From the NCBI GenBank assembly GCA_900544635.1, contig UQVV01000002.1, forward strand, positions 1-26,741: DNA of 26,741 nt, read 5' to 3'. Numbering within the stretch: the first letter of the stretch is position 1; every line of letters begins with the position of its first letter. Position numbers and translations under genes: made by a program. Below, one piece after another: positions 10,664-18,927 of the stretch. This DNA is from an uncultured Cloacibacillus sp. (GTDB lineage: Bacteria; Synergistota; Synergistia; Synergistales; Synergistaceae). The notes beneath the pieces are model-generated. The model saw only the letters and a list, made by a program, of their open reading frames with translations. It had not been told where the DNA came from and searched no databases.

Positions 10664-12148
10664 ATGTATCCCGAGCTTGAAGAGGTCAAGAGGCTCGCGA
10701 AGAGCGGCGAGTACAAGAGGATTCCCGTCTGCCGCGAGCTGTACGCCGACAGGTTTACGCCGGTCGAGGTTATGAGGACTCTGCGCGCGGCGGGCAGGCA
10801 TTGCTTTCTGCTTGAGAGCGCGGAGAACAACCAGCGCTGGGGGCGCTATTCGTTCCTCGGCTACGAGCCGGAGCTCGAGCTGACCTGCACGGACGGCGTG
10901 CTGCGCGTCCGCGAGGCGGCGGGCGACGGCGAGGTCAGGGAACGGACTGAAAAGACGGAGCATCCGGGCGCGGCGATACGCTCGGTGCTGCGCGAACGCA
11001 AGAGCCCGAAAATCAAAGGAATGCCGCCCTTCTGCGGCGGCCTCGTCGGCTATTTCTCATACGAATATTTCAAGTACGCGGAGCCGACGCTTCGCTGCGG
11101 CGGAGAGTGCGGCGACTTCCGCGACGCGGACCTGATGCTTTTCGACAAGGTGATCGCCTTCGACCATTACCGTCAGAAGCTGCTGCTCATAGCGGGCGTT
11201 CCCGCGGACGACGCTGACGCTGGCTATCTGCGCGCGTGGAAGTCGCTCGACGAGATGGAGTCGCTGCTTACGAGCGGCGCGAAGGCCGTCTTCCGTCCTC
11301 TGAAGCTGAAGGAGGAGCTTGCGCCGCGCTTCTCGAAGAAGGAATTCTGCTCGATGGTGGAGAGCGCGAAGAAATATATCCGCGAGGGCGACATATTCCA
11401 GGTCGTGCTCTCGAACCCGCTGAGCGCGGCGGCGGAGGGCAGCCTCTTCGACACCTACCGCGTGCTGCGCACGACGAACCCGTCGCCCTACATGTTCTAC
11501 TTCTCGAGCGACGATATAGAGATAGCGGGCGCTTCGCCCGAGACGCTCGCGCGCCTTGAGGACGGCACGCTCTATACATTCCCGCTCGCGGGCACGCGCC
11601 GCCGCGGCGCGGACGAGCGCGAGGACGCGGAGCTCGAGCGCGAGCTGCTCGCAGACGAAAAGGAGCTCGCCGAGCACAATATGCTCGTCGACCTCGGACG
11701 CAACGACGTCGGGCGCGTCTGCCGCCTCGGCAGCGTGACGGTCGAACGTTATCTCGACGTTCTGCGCTTCTCGCACGTCATGCACATCGGCTCGACGGTC
11801 TCGGGCCGCCTGCGCGAGGACAGGGACGCGGTGGACGCCGTGGATTCGATACTGCCGGCGGGCACTTTGTCCGGCGCGCCTAAGATACGCGCCTGCGAGA
11901 TAATCCGCGAGCTCGAGGGCGGGCGGCGCGGAATTTACGGCGGCGCGGTCGGCTATCTCGATTTCAGCGGCAACATGGACACCTGCATAGCGATACGGCT
12001 CGCCTATAAGAAGAACGGGCGCGTCTGCGTACAGTCGGGCGCGGGCATCGTCGCCGACAGCGAGCCGGAGCGCGAGTTCCGCGAATGCGCGGACAAGGCG
12101 CAGGCGGTCGTCCGCGCGCTGCGCGCCGCCGAGGGAGGATTAAGATAA
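10664..12148 (+). CDS. trpE: Anthranilate synthase component I
   Basis: Converts chorismate to anthranilate using ammonia delivered by TrpG. The 494 residues are the usual length. The N-terminal half contains [20 protein letters not shown], including the LLES segment that forms the tryptophan feedback site in characterised TrpE proteins. The C-terminal chorismate-binding half shows [19 protein letters not shown], the GTRRRG loop, [28 protein letters not shown] and [28 protein letters not shown] Shine-Dalgarno precedes ATG 10664. It is first in the trpEGDCF(B) operon under the T-box, and its stop overlaps the trpG start by one base (TAATG). Confidence 0.97.
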   Translation: MYPELEEVKRLAKSGEYKRIPVCRELYADRFTPVEVMRTLRAAGRHCFLLESAENNQRWGRYSFLGYEPELELTCTDGVLRVREAAGDGEVRERTEKTEHPGAAIRSVLRERKSPKIKGMPPFCGGLVGYFSYEYFKYAEPTLRCGGECGDFRDADLMLFDKVIAFDHYRQKLLLIAGVPADDADAGYLRAWKSLDEMESLLTSGAKAVFRPLKLKEELAPRFSKKEFCSMVESAKKYIREGDIFQVVLSNPLSAAAEGSLFDTYRVLRTTNPSPYMFYFSSDDIEIAGASPETLARLEDGTLYTFPLAGTRRRGADEREDAELERELLADEKELAEHNMLVDLGRNDVGRVCRLGSVTVERYLDVLRFSHVMHIGSTVSGRLREDRDAVDAVDSILPAGTLSGAPKIRACEIIRELEGGRRGIYGGAVGYLDFSGNMDTCIAIRLAYKKNGRVCVQSGAGIVADSEPEREFRECADKAQAVVRALRAAEGGLR

Positions 12149-12732
12149 TGCTTCTGCTTATAGACAACTACGACAGCTTTGCCTACAACCTCTATCAGCT
12201 AGCGGGGGCCTTCTCGCCCGACGTGATGGTGGAGCGCAACGACGCGCTGACGGCCGACGAGGTCGCCGCGCTCGCGCCCGAGGCGATATTCCTTTCGCCG
12301 GGGCCGGGGCGTCCCGAGGATGCGGGCGTCTGCCCCGCGCTCGTGCGCCGCTTCGCGGGGAAGATACCGATTTTCGGCGTCTGCCTCGGAATGCAGGTTA
12401 TCTGCTCCGCGCTCGGCGGGCGCGTATCCTATGCGAGGACGCTCATGCACGGCAAGGTCTCGAAAATTTCGCTCGAGGGCGAGAGCGTCCTCTTCAGGGG
12501 CATGAAGAGCGGATTTCCCGCGGCGCGCTACCATTCGCTCGCGGCCGTCGAGGAGAGCCTGCCGCCATCGCTGCGCGTCACGGCGCGCGCCGAAGACGGC
12601 GAGATAATGGCGCTCGAGGACGTGCGGCGGCTCGTCTGCGGCGTGCAGTTCCACCCGGAATCCGTGATGACGCCGGACGGCGCTGCGATAGTGAAGAATT
12701 TTATAGATGCGGCGAAGGCCGGGAGGAAATAA
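12148..12732 (+). CDS. trpG: Anthranilate synthase component II (glutamine amidotransferase)
   Basis: Class I glutamine amidotransferase that hydrolyses glutamine and channels ammonia to TrpE. Seen: [17 protein letters not shown] at the N-terminus, [16 protein letters not shown], the nucleophile loop [10 protein letters not shown] (catalytic Cys), YHSLA, and [12 protein letters not shown] (catalytic His and Glu). The start ATG 12148 overlaps the trpE stop, which explains the lack of a separate leader, although GAGGGAGGA lies just upstream inside trpE. The protein has 194 residues, is not fused to TrpD and appears intact. Confidence 0.97.
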   Translation: MLLLIDNYDSFAYNLYQLAGAFSPDVMVERNDALTADEVAALAPEAIFLSPGPGRPEDAGVCPALVRRFAGKIPIFGVCLGMQVICSALGGRVSYARTLMHGKVSKISLEGESVLFRGMKSGFPAARYHSLAAVEESLPPSLRVTARAEDGEIMALEDVRRLVCGVQFHPESVMTPDGAAIVKNFIDAAKAGRK

Positions 12733-12734
12733 AG

Positions 12735-13745
12735 ATGATTAAAGAGGCGATAGTAAAGCTTTCGAAGAAAGAGGATCTGACCTTCGCGGAGGCGCGCGAG
12801 GTCATGAACGAGATAATGGACGGGCAGGCGAGCGGCGTGCAGATGGCGGCCTACCTGACGGCGCTTTCGCTGAAGGGCGAGACGACGGATGAGATAACCG
12901 CCTCGGCGGTCGGCATGCGCGAGCACTGCATCAGGCTGCTGCACGACGTAGACGCGCTCGAAATAGTCGGCACGGGCGGAGACCACGCGAACTCCTTCAA
13001 CATCTCGACGACGGCGGCGCTCGTCACGGCGGCGGGCGGCGTCGCGGTCGCGAAGCACGGAAACCGCGCCGCCTCGTCGAAGTGCGGGGCCGCGGACGTG
13101 CTCGAGGCGCTCGGCGTGAACATCACGATTTCGCCGGAGCGCAGCGCGCAGCTGCTGAAGGAGATAAACATCTGCTTCCTCTTCGCGCAGAACTACCACA
13201 TCGCGATGAAGTACGTCGCGCCCGTGCGCCGTGAGCTCGGCATCAGGACGGTATTCAACATCCTCGGCCCGCTCTCGAACCCCGCGGGCGCGAAGCGCGA
13301 GCTGATGGGCGTCTACGACGAGACGCTCGTCGAGCCGCTCGCGCACGTCATGTCGCGCCTCGGCGTCTCGCGCGGCATGGTCGTCTTCGGACAGGACAGC
13401 CTCGACGAAATTTCTATGAGCGCGCCGACGACGGTATGCGAGATTCGCGACGGCTGGTTCCAGTCATACGAGCTGACGCCAGAGCGCTTCGGCTACGAGC
13501 GCTGCGCGAAGGCGGAGCTCGTCGGAGGAACGCCGCAGGAGAACGCCGCGATAACGCGCGCTATACTCGCCGGGACGGATCGTGGGCCGAAGCGCAGCGC
13601 CGTCTGCCTCAACGCGGGCGCGGCCCTCTACATCGGAGACAAAGCTGAGAGCGTCGAGGCCGGAGTGCGCAAAGCCGAGAAACTTATCGACTCCGGCGCG
13701 GCGGCTCGCAAGCTCGAAGAATTTATAAAAGAGAGCAATAAATGA
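12735..13745 (+). CDS. trpD: Anthranilate phosphoribosyltransferase
   Basis: Transfers phosphoribose from PRPP to anthranilate. Seen: the N-terminal helical part ([20 protein letters not shown]), [15 protein letters not shown] (PRPP-binding GTGGD), [35 protein letters not shown] and the late HD-like SLDEISMS segment. The 336 residues are normal. ATG 12735 is two nucleotides after the trpG stop, with GGGAGGAAA as ribosome binding site inside the end of trpG. The stop overlaps the trpC start by four bases (ATGA). Confidence 0.97.
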   Translation: MIKEAIVKLSKKEDLTFAEAREVMNEIMDGQASGVQMAAYLTALSLKGETTDEITASAVGMREHCIRLLHDVDALEIVGTGGDHANSFNISTTAALVTAAGGVAVAKHGNRAASSKCGAADVLEALGVNITISPERSAQLLKEINICFLFAQNYHIAMKYVAPVRRELGIRTVFNILGPLSNPAGAKRELMGVYDETLVEPLAHVMSRLGVSRGMVVFGQDSLDEISMSAPTTVCEIRDGWFQSYELTPERFGYERCAKAELVGGTPQENAAITRAILAGTDRGPKRSAVCLNAGAALYIGDKAESVEAGVRKAEKLIDSGAAARKLEEFIKESNK

Positions 13746-14533
13746 ACATCTTAGAGGAAATAGCAGAAAGGACGAGAATCCGCGTCGCGGAGGACAAAAA
13801 GCGCGCGCCGCTCGCGGAGGTGCGCCGCGCCGCGGAAGAGGCGGCGAAGGCGAGAGCTCCGCGCGGCTTCGAGAACGCGCTGCGCGGCGGCGACGTTTCG
13901 TTCATCTGCGAGGTGAAGCGCGCCTCGCCGTCTAAGGGGCTCATCGCCGAGGATTTCCCCTACCTCGACATCGCGCGCGGCTACGAGGCTGCGGGCGCGG
14001 CGGCGATATCGTGCCTGACCGAGCCCTATTGGTTTAAGGGCAGCGACGAATATCTGCGCGAGATAGCGCGCGAGGTACGCATCCCCGTGCTGCGCAAGGA
14101 TTTCACGGTGGACGAGTACATGATATACTCTGCCTCGGCGCTCGGGGCCTCCGCCGTGCTGCTGATAGTTTCGCTGACTGACGGCGCGGCGCTGCGCGAC
14201 TATATAGCCCTCGCGCACGAGCTGAATCTCTCGGCGCTCGTCGAGGTTCACGACGAGGCGGAGACGGAGCTGGCGCTCGGCGCGGGCGCGCGTATCGTCG
14301 GCGTCAACAACCGCGACCTCAAAACCTTCAAAGTGGATATGAACGTAAGCCTGCGGCTGCGCCCGCTCGTCCCGCGCGAAATCGTATTCGTCTCAGAGAG
14401 CGGAGTGAACGGCCCCGAGGATATAGAAAAGCTGCGCCGCTGCGGCGCGGACGCCGTGCTCGTCGGCGAGCGGCTGATGCGCGCGGCGGACAAGCGCGCG
14501 GCGCTCGCGGAGCTGAGGGGGACGGCGCGGTGA
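13742..14533 (+). CDS. trpC: Indole-3-glycerol-phosphate synthase
   Basis: Closes the indole ring from carboxyphenylamino-deoxyribulose phosphate. TIM-barrel protein of 263 residues. Seen: [19 protein letters not shown] (substrate Lys and the ASPSKG loop), [27 protein letters not shown] (catalytic Lys), [12 protein letters not shown] (catalytic Glu), [10 protein letters not shown] and [13 protein letters not shown]. The start overlaps the trpD stop by ATGA and the end overlaps the trpF GTG start, so translation is coupled along the operon. Confidence 0.97.
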   Translation: MNILEEIAERTRIRVAEDKKRAPLAEVRRAAEEAAKARAPRGFENALRGGDVSFICEVKRASPSKGLIAEDFPYLDIARGYEAAGAAAISCLTEPYWFKGSDEYLREIAREVRIPVLRKDFTVDEYMIYSASALGASAVLLIVSLTDGAALRDYIALAHELNLSALVEVHDEAETELALGAGARIVGVNNRDLKTFKVDMNVSLRLRPLVPREIVFVSESGVNGPEDIEKLRRCGADAVLVGERLMRAADKRAALAELRGTAR

Positions 14534-15135
14534 CGAAAATAAAAATCTGCGGCCTCTCGCGCGAGTGCGATATAGATTTCGCCAACGAAACGAAGCCGGA
14601 CTACGTGGGCTTCGTCGTGAACTTCCCGAAGAGCCGCAGGAACGTCTCCCCCGACAGGGCGCGCGAGCTCGCCTCGCGGCTGTCGCCCGAAATTACGCCC
14701 GTCGGCGTCTTTGTGGACGAGCGGCCCGAGGTTATAGCGGAGCTCGTAAGCTGCGGCGCGATTGCGGCGGCGCAGCTCCACGGCTCCGAGGACGGGGAAT
14801 ATATAAAAAATCTGCGCGCGCTCTGCCGCTGCGAGATTATTCAGGCCTTCCGCGTGAAGGACGAAGAGGGCGTGCGGCGCGCCGCGCAAAGCTCCGCGGA
14901 TTACGTTCTGCTCGACGGCGGGCAGGGCGAGGGGCGGCGCTTCGACTGGAAGCTCGCGGAAAATTTCCCGCGTCCCTGCTTCATAGCGGGCGGCCTGTGC
15001 GCGGAGAACGCTGCGGAGGTTATGGAAAAGCTGCGCCCCTTCGCGCTCGACATGAGCAGCGGGGTGGAGACGGACGGATTCAAGGACTTGGAAAAAATCA
15101 GAGCGGCTGTCGCCGCCGTCAGGAGGTTTTCATAG
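14530..15135 (+). CDS. trpF: Phosphoribosylanthranilate isomerase
   Basis: Amadori isomerase between TrpD and TrpC. TIM barrel of 201 residues. Seen: [13 protein letters not shown] (catalytic Cys at the first strand), [51 protein letters not shown] (catalytic Asp) and [25 protein letters not shown] (phosphate site). It starts with GTG in a GTGA overlap with trpC. It is the last complete gene of block 1, and AGGAGG at 15121-15126 inside its end serves the next start, trpB. Confidence 0.96.
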   Translation: MTKIKICGLSRECDIDFANETKPDYVGFVVNFPKSRRNVSPDRARELASRLSPEITPVGVFVDERPEVIAELVSCGAIAAAQLHGSEDGEYIKNLRALCRCEIIQAFRVKDEEGVRRAAQSSADYVLLDGGQGEGRRFDWKLAENFPRPCFIAGGLCAENAAEVMEKLRPFALDMSSGVETDGFKDLEKIRAAVAAVRRFS

Positions 15136-15228
15136 ATGAGCGGAGGAAGGTTCGGCGAACACGGCGATCCGGCGGGCAGCAGCAGCGCGCTGCAATCGGA
15201 CGCGCCCTTATTACGCGTCCGGCGTTAA
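15136..15228 (+). pseudogene. trpB: trpB 5' fragment, cut after ten codons
   Basis: ATG 15136 has an ideal ribosome binding site (AGGAGG, 9-nt spacing) one base group after the trpF stop. It encodes [10 protein letters not shown], which matches the conserved start of tryptophan synthase beta (GRFGEHGGQYVPE in the family). After codon ten (GGC, ending 15165) homology stops. The frame runs through foreign sequence to a TAA at 15226-15228. The remaining ~390 codons of trpB, and trpA, are absent. The sequence that takes over belongs in another frame to an ABC ATPase gene. The cut is probably not biological (see the findings), so a complete trpB probably exists elsewhere in the source genome. Confidence 0.85.
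15163..15170. other. Junction of the two blocks, with GATC at the join
   Basis: trpB sequence is recognisable up to 15165 and ABC-ATPase sequence from 15168 (TCC of the SGGQ signature). GATC occupies 15166-15169. The base composition and codon choice change to AT-rich within about 100 nt downstream. No inverted repeats, target duplication or recombinase gene are seen at the join. Confidence 0.85.
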
Positions 15229-15425
15229 TTCTGGCTGACGAGCCAACCGGAAATCTCGACACACAAAACAGCAGCGAAGTAATCGCGCTCCTGAAAGAAG
15301 CGTCAAAAAAATATGAACAGACCATTATTATGATTACTCATAGCCGCAGTATTGCGCAAACCGCAGACAGGGTATTGCAGGTATCAGACGGAGTCCTTAC
15401 TGATTTTGGGAGGTGCCGCCAATGA
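15168..15425 (+). pseudogene. ABC transporter ATP-binding protein, 3' fragment (MacB/LolD-like)
   Basis: About 85 C-terminal residues of an exporter ATPase that would power the permease downstream. It begins exactly at the ABC signature, [14 protein letters not shown], then has Walker [14 protein letters not shown], the D-loop and the H-loop IIMITHS. The N-terminal two thirds, including Walker A and the Q-loop, are missing because the sequence is joined to trpB. It cannot be functional as it stands. The stop overlaps the permease ATG by four bases (ATGA, 15422-15425), the usual coupling in these two-gene transporters, so the break is only on the 5' side. Confidence 0.9.
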
Positions 15426-17224
15426 AAAGCTATCTAAGCCTTATCCCTATCTCCGCAAAGGTCAGAAAACGGCAAAACAGCATGACACTTTTATGCATTG
15501 TATTTGCTGTCTTTTTGGTAACAGCTGTTTTCAGCATGGCTGATATGGGTGTCAAAATGGAGCAGTCCCGATTGCTGGAGAAGCATGGAAACCTGACCCT
15601 TCAGGACCTGCTAACTAATACAATGACCCAAACCCTTTTTCTGACAGCAGGTGTATTGTTCGTGCTGATATTGACAGCGGCCGTATTGATGATTTCCAGC
15701 AGTATGAACAGCAATATAACCCAGAGAACAAAGTTTTTCGGAATGATGCGCTGTCTTGGTATGAGCCGTCAGCAAATAATCCGTTTTGTGAGACTGGAAG
15801 CCCTGAACTGGTGCAAAACCGCTATTCCCGCAGGCGTTGCGCTTGGAATAGCAGTCACATGGTGCCTGTGCGCTGCCCTGCGTTTTATTGTCGGTGAAGA
15901 ATTCTCCGGCATCCCTCTTTTCGGCATCAGCATGCCCGGTATTGTCAGCGGAATCGTTGTGGGTATCGTTACAGTATTACTCGCCGCAGGAGCTCCCGCA
16001 AAACGGGCTGCAAAAGTATCTCCTGTCACAGCCGTTTCAGGCAATTCACAAAATGATGGTAATGCACACCACACAGTAAATACACGCCTGTTTAAAGTTG
16101 AGACAGCGCTTGGCATTCATCACGCCCTGTCTGCAGCAAAAAACCTGATACTTATGACAGGTTCATTTGCCCTCAGTATTATTTTATTCTTAAGTTTTTC
16201 TGTTCTGATCGATTTTGTCGGCTATATTATGCCGCAGTCAGCCGGCACATCTGATATAAACATTACAAGTATTGACGGTTCAAATACAGTCAGCAGTGAT
16301 TTGCCTGATACAATCATTGGAATGCATGGGGTAAAACGCGTTTACGGGCGCCGAAGCAGTTTTGATGTTTCCGCAGGATTACATTCAGGTGGGGCTAAGA
16401 TTGATATTGTCTCTTACGATGACTTTGATTTGGACTGCCTTGTAAAAGATGGTATGCTGAAAAAGGGCAGCAATATTTCAAAGGTATACGGAAACAGCAA
16501 ATATGTGCTTGCGGTCTGGGATAAAGACAGCACATTGGAAATCGGAGATAAAATAGATGTTGGTAATGAAGAGCTTGAAATCGCAGGCTTATTAAAATAT
16601 AACCCTTTCAGCAGCAACGGTCTTACAAATGGAGAAATAACCCTTGTTACCTCCGGCGCTGTATTTACCCGTCTGACCGGCATCACTGACTACTCTCTCA
16701 TCATGATACAGACAGCAAAGGATGTGACAGATGAAGATGTGACAGCAATCCGCAGCATATTAGACCAAAACTGCGTATTAAAGGACCTGCGTGGCCAGCA
16801 CAATTCCGGCACTTATTTTGCATTTGTATTCTGCATATACGCGTTTTTAGCAATCATTACGCTGGTTACGGTGTTGAATATCGTAAACAGTATTTCCATG
16901 AGCGTATCCTCCAGAATAAAATCATACGGAGCAATGCGGGCGGTTGGGATGGACCAATATCAGATTACGAAAATGATTGCGGCCGAAGCCTTTACCTATG
17001 CTTTAATCGGCGGCCTTGTGGGTTGTGCAGCCGGTTTGCTGATTTACAAGCTTTTATATGACATTCTCATAATCTCTCACTTCAGCTACGCTGCCCTAAG
17101 TCTGCCTGCTGCCCCTTTACTGATAATCCTTTTCTTTGTTTGTATGGCAGCGATTGCAGCCGTTTATGCCCCTGCAAAGCGAATGAGAGACATGGAAATA
17201 ACAGAAATCATAAACGAATTGTAG
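15422..17224 (+). CDS. ABC transporter permease, FtsX-like family, apparently lacking one extracytoplasmic domain
   Basis: Membrane subunit of a two-gene exporter, partner of the ATPase fragment. ATG 15422 is chosen over GTG 15413 because GGGAGG (15408-15413) lies 8 nt upstream of it. There is an N-terminal membrane segment (about residues 20-40), then FtsX cores at about 70-200 (QRTKFFGMMRCLGMSRQQIIRF) and at the C-terminus (SSRIKSYGAMRAVGMDQYQITK). A membrane segment near 240 and an extracytoplasmic domain (about 260-460) lie between them. In relatives I remember, a substrate-facing domain of roughly 170-180 residues sits between the first membrane segment and the first FtsX core. Here LLEKHGN runs almost at once into the next hydrophobic segment. 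This may be an internal deletion. Typical substrates (lipids, peptides, antibiotics) cannot be read from the sequence. Confidence 0.85.
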   Translation: MKSYLSLIPISAKVRKRQNSMTLLCIVFAVFLVTAVFSMADMGVKMEQSRLLEKHGNLTLQDLLTNTMTQTLFLTAGVLFVLILTAAVLMISSSMNSNITQRTKFFGMMRCLGMSRQQIIRFVRLEALNWCKTAIPAGVALGIAVTWCLCAALRFIVGEEFSGIPLFGISMPGIVSGIVVGIVTVLLAAGAPAKRAAKVSPVTAVSGNSQNDGNAHHTVNTRLFKVETALGIHHALSAAKNLILMTGSFALSIILFLSFSVLIDFVGYIMPQSAGTSDINITSIDGSNTVSSDLPDTIIGMHGVKRVYGRRSSFDVSAGLHSGGAKIDIVSYDDFDLDCLVKDGMLKKGSNISKVYGNSKYVLAVWDKDSTLEIGDKIDVGNEELEIAGLLKYNPFSSNGLTNGEITLVTSGAVFTRLTGITDYSLIMIQTAKDVTDEDVTAIRSILDQNCVLKDLRGQHNSGTYFAFVFCIYAFLAIITLVTVLNIVNSISMSVSSRIKSYGAMRAVGMDQYQITKMIAAEAFTYALIGGLVGCAAGLLIYKLLYDILIISHFSYAALSLPAAPLLIILFFVCMAAIAAVYAPAKRMRDMEITEIINEL

Positions 17225-17418
17225 CTGCGTTATTGTTGCAGCTGCGTTATTGGCATTATGCGCCGGGACTTACCACCGGGACGGGAAGCCGGTCCGGGGG
17301 AGGGCGGGGTTAAGTCCGGGCTTGGCCGGTGCAAAGGCTGCGAAACAGGGAAATCATTTTCCGTAAGTTTCGCAGATTCCTGCCCTGGCCTCCTGTACCA
17401 AACCATATCATATGGTTT
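17225..17418. other. Structured intergenic region between convergent genes
   Basis: Lies between the permease (+) and the nucleotidyltransferase (-). It contains a 13-bp direct repeat AGCTGCGTTATTG (17223-17235 and 17240-17252). A GC-rich imperfect inverted repeat has arms 17262-17272 and 17311-17321 with one mismatch. A nested hairpin pairs CTGCGAAAC (17338-17346) with GTTTCGCAG (17367-17375) around an inner GGAAA/TTTCC. A perfect 9+1+9 palindrome AAACCATAT-C-ATATGGTTT spans 17400-17418. The hairpins may act as a bidirectional terminator. The ATCATATGG core of the palindrome also occurs at the start of the dispersed promoter repeat (first copy, 18777). Confidence 0.6.
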
Positions 17419-17915
17419 TATCTTTCGCCTTTGCCGTTCCCGGTTTTGTGTTCTGCAAATTTGTCAATCAATTCAACCTTAGACGTTCTCCCCATCCACT
17501 CATAATATTGACGCCACAGCGCCAATCCCTGTAAAGGGACACGCTCTTTGCCTATGGTGATATACTCAGTAATTTGGTCAGGTTTAAGGGAGCAATCGTG
17601 TTCCATGCAGTTATCTACTATAACAAATCCAGCTATCACATCTATTTCCACTTCATCCACGGTAAACTCTATAAAGGTCCTGGTCTTAAATTGAGGATCA
17701 GGGCTGGCAGCACCCATAGTTCCCATGTTCAAAAGAATGTTTTTGCATCGTTCAACATCTTTTTCATCAACCATGATGTCGATGTCATGAAACACCTCTG
17801 CCACTCCTTTAAAATACAAAAGCAGTGATGCACCGATAGCCCATAAAAGATTATCTTTGTTAAACTCTGCTGCTATTTTTTGTAATACATCCATCTTTTT
17901 CTGAAGATCATTCAC
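17418..17915 (-). CDS. Minimal nucleotidyltransferase-fold protein
   Basis: About 165 residues. Seen: LLWAIGASLLLYFKG followed by HDIDIMVDEKDVERC, which fits the GS-x(n)-DxD pattern of small nucleotidyltransferases (the AbiEii/MNT or aminoglycoside-adenylyltransferase type). A later acidic EIDVIAGFVIV may supply the third carboxylate. The start is taken as GTG 17915 because AGGGGAGG lies just upstream (17921-17928) at proper spacing, although the frame is open further. It follows the DUF4240-like gene on the same strand with a 67-nt gap, so the two probably form an operon. The substrate is unknown. Small nucleotidyltransferases occur both as toxins or antitoxins and in antibiotic modification, and nothing here decides between them. 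Confidence 0.7.
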   Translation of the reverse strand: MNDLQKKMDVLQKIAAEFNKDNLLWAIGASLLLYFKGVAEVFHDIDIMVDEKDVERCKNILLNMGTMGAASPDPQFKTRTFIEFTVDEVEIDVIAGFVIVDNCMEHDCSLKPDQITEYITIGKERVPLQGLALWRQYYEWMGRTSKVELIDKFAEHKTGNGKGER

Positions 17916-17946
17916 GTTTAACCTCCCCTTGCAGATTATTCTGAAT

Positions 17947-17974
17947 CTGCTCTCTGCAATCTGCTCTCTGCAAT
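17947..17974. repeat. Perfect 14-bp tandem duplication
   Basis: CTGCTCTCTGCAAT occurs twice without a gap in the space between the two minus-strand genes. It probably arose by replication slippage. No function is evident. Confidence 0.8.
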
Positions 17975-17982
17975 CTATTCCC

Positions 17983-18543
17983 TCAATCCTCTCTCTCAGT
18001 CTTTCCTTTCCATCCTTCAATATTGCTCATGGTTTCGTAACAATATTTTGTTGTGTGGGGATATTCATTCTCTGGTTTACCATGTACTCTTGCCCACGCA
18101 AAAGCAGGAACAGACAGAATAGATTCAAATGACAGGCTGCCTTTCAGTTTTCTTCTGCCGCTGACAATGTCGTTGTAATACCGTTTGGAATTAATTAATG
18201 CAGCACATCGAATATATAAAAACTCATCCGCAGAAAAACTTCTGTCCTTATAAATGTCCCCTGCAATTTTCTGAGTGTCTAACGAATATAAAAGCTCTGC
18301 CATGGTATCATGGAACGCAAAAATAAGGTCATCTCCCCAGGCAGCAAGCAATGTGACAAGAGGTTCAATGACAGCAATATCGTCCCCTTGCTTTTCCCAA
18401 TCCAGGCAGGCATCTGTCAAATGAAAAAAATCAATTGCCGACATTTTCTTCTCATATAAAATAGCCTGAATAAAAATGGGCGGTTTCCCCGGCCCAGAAG
18501 TATAATATTTTCTCTCTTTTTTAACTTTATTGTCTTTATCCAT
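17983..18543 (-). CDS. DUF4240-like protein
   Basis: 186 residues, no signal peptide or membrane segment. The layout fits DUF4240 as I know it: an early FFHLTDACLDW helix, then DDLIFAFHDTMAELLYSLDT, FSADEFLYIRCAALINSKRYYNDIV and a final FESILSVPAFAWARVHG. The family is of unknown function and is found widely in accessory regions. Start ATG 18543 follows AAGGAGAT at good spacing. It is upstream of, and on the same strand as, the nucleotidyltransferase gene. The first ~30 residues are lysine-rich (KKERKYY) and not part of the domain. Confidence 0.65.
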   Translation of the reverse strand: MDKDNKVKKERKYYTSGPGKPPIFIQAILYEKKMSAIDFFHLTDACLDWEKQGDDIAVIEPLVTLLAAWGDDLIFAFHDTMAELLYSLDTQKIAGDIYKDRSFSADEFLYIRCAALINSKRYYNDIVSGRRKLKGSLSFESILSVPAFAWARVHGKPENEYPHTTKYCYETMSNIEGWKGKTERED

Positions 18544-18595
18544 ATTTTATCTCCTTAAAATGCGGCTCTCCGTCCCCCATCACAAGTAACCCGGC

Positions 18596-18715
18596 TTATT
18601 CATATGGGTACTCTGGCTCGATTTCATAATGTACATCAAAGGGTTCAAGCCTGCCGTGCATTCTCCACATATCATAGGCGCTCCCGGCCGCAATCAGATT
18701 CCGCTTCTGCGTCAA
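18596..18715 (-). pseudogene. 3' remnant of a gene duplicated at 25161-25370
   Basis: Encodes 39 C-terminal residues, LTQKRNLIAAGSAYDMWRMH and so on, ending DVHYEIEPEYPYE. These match the C-terminus of the minus-strand gene at 25161-25370 (MQKRNLIAAGSAYDIWKML ... HHEIWPEYPYG) at high identity in both DNA and protein. The 5' part is missing, and the frame is closed by a stop directly before the leucine. Function is not recognised. The differences are scattered, several at third codon positions, so both copies were probably under selection before this one was lost. Confidence 0.75.
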
Positions 18716-18776
18716 TTATACATTCCACCGCCATTTGAAATGTCGGCATATTGCCCCTTTCCATTCCTTCATAAAA

Positions 18777-18858
18777 TAAATTATATCATATGGCGGGTGT
18801 ATGCAGCAACAGGCAGATAGGGACGTTGCGGAATCCCAGCGGCCATGCTATACTTTTG
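18777..18858 (+). repeat. Dispersed promoter-bearing repeat, copy 1
   Basis: Begins TAAATTATATCATATGG and continues with GTGTATGC-GCAACAGGCAG, ending in CCATGCTATACTTTTGT. It aligns with copies at 20851 and 25590. It lacks about six to nine bases in the middle relative to copy 2. Similarity stops a few bases after the -10 box. It precedes the AlkC-like gene. Confidence 0.85.
18826..18854 (+). promoter_or_regulatory. Promoter inside repeat copy 1
   Basis: -35 TTGCGG (18826-18831), 17-nt spacer, -10 TATACT (18849-18854) with a TGC extension just before it. The position relative to the AlkC-like start leaves a leader of about 70 nt. Confidence 0.7.
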
Positions 18859-18927
18859 TTGAAGTCAGACAAACTGTTTATGATAGGGTATACCCATGGC
18901 TGAATCACATTTGAAAAGAGGAAACAT

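Noticed and set aside
15160..15180. Insertion of a mobile element as the cause of the trpB break
   Set aside because: No transposase, integrase, terminal inverted repeat or target duplication could be seen on either side of the join, and the other side is itself a truncated gene.
14565..15425. Open frame joining trpF-overlapping sequence to the ABC ATPase end, as if a fusion protein
   Set aside because: Its first two thirds are the wrong frame of trpF. It only appears continuous because of the chimeric join.
17258..17482. Plus-strand frame across the hairpin region
   Set aside because: Runs through palindromes and into the antisense of the nucleotidyltransferase gene. No ribosome binding site.
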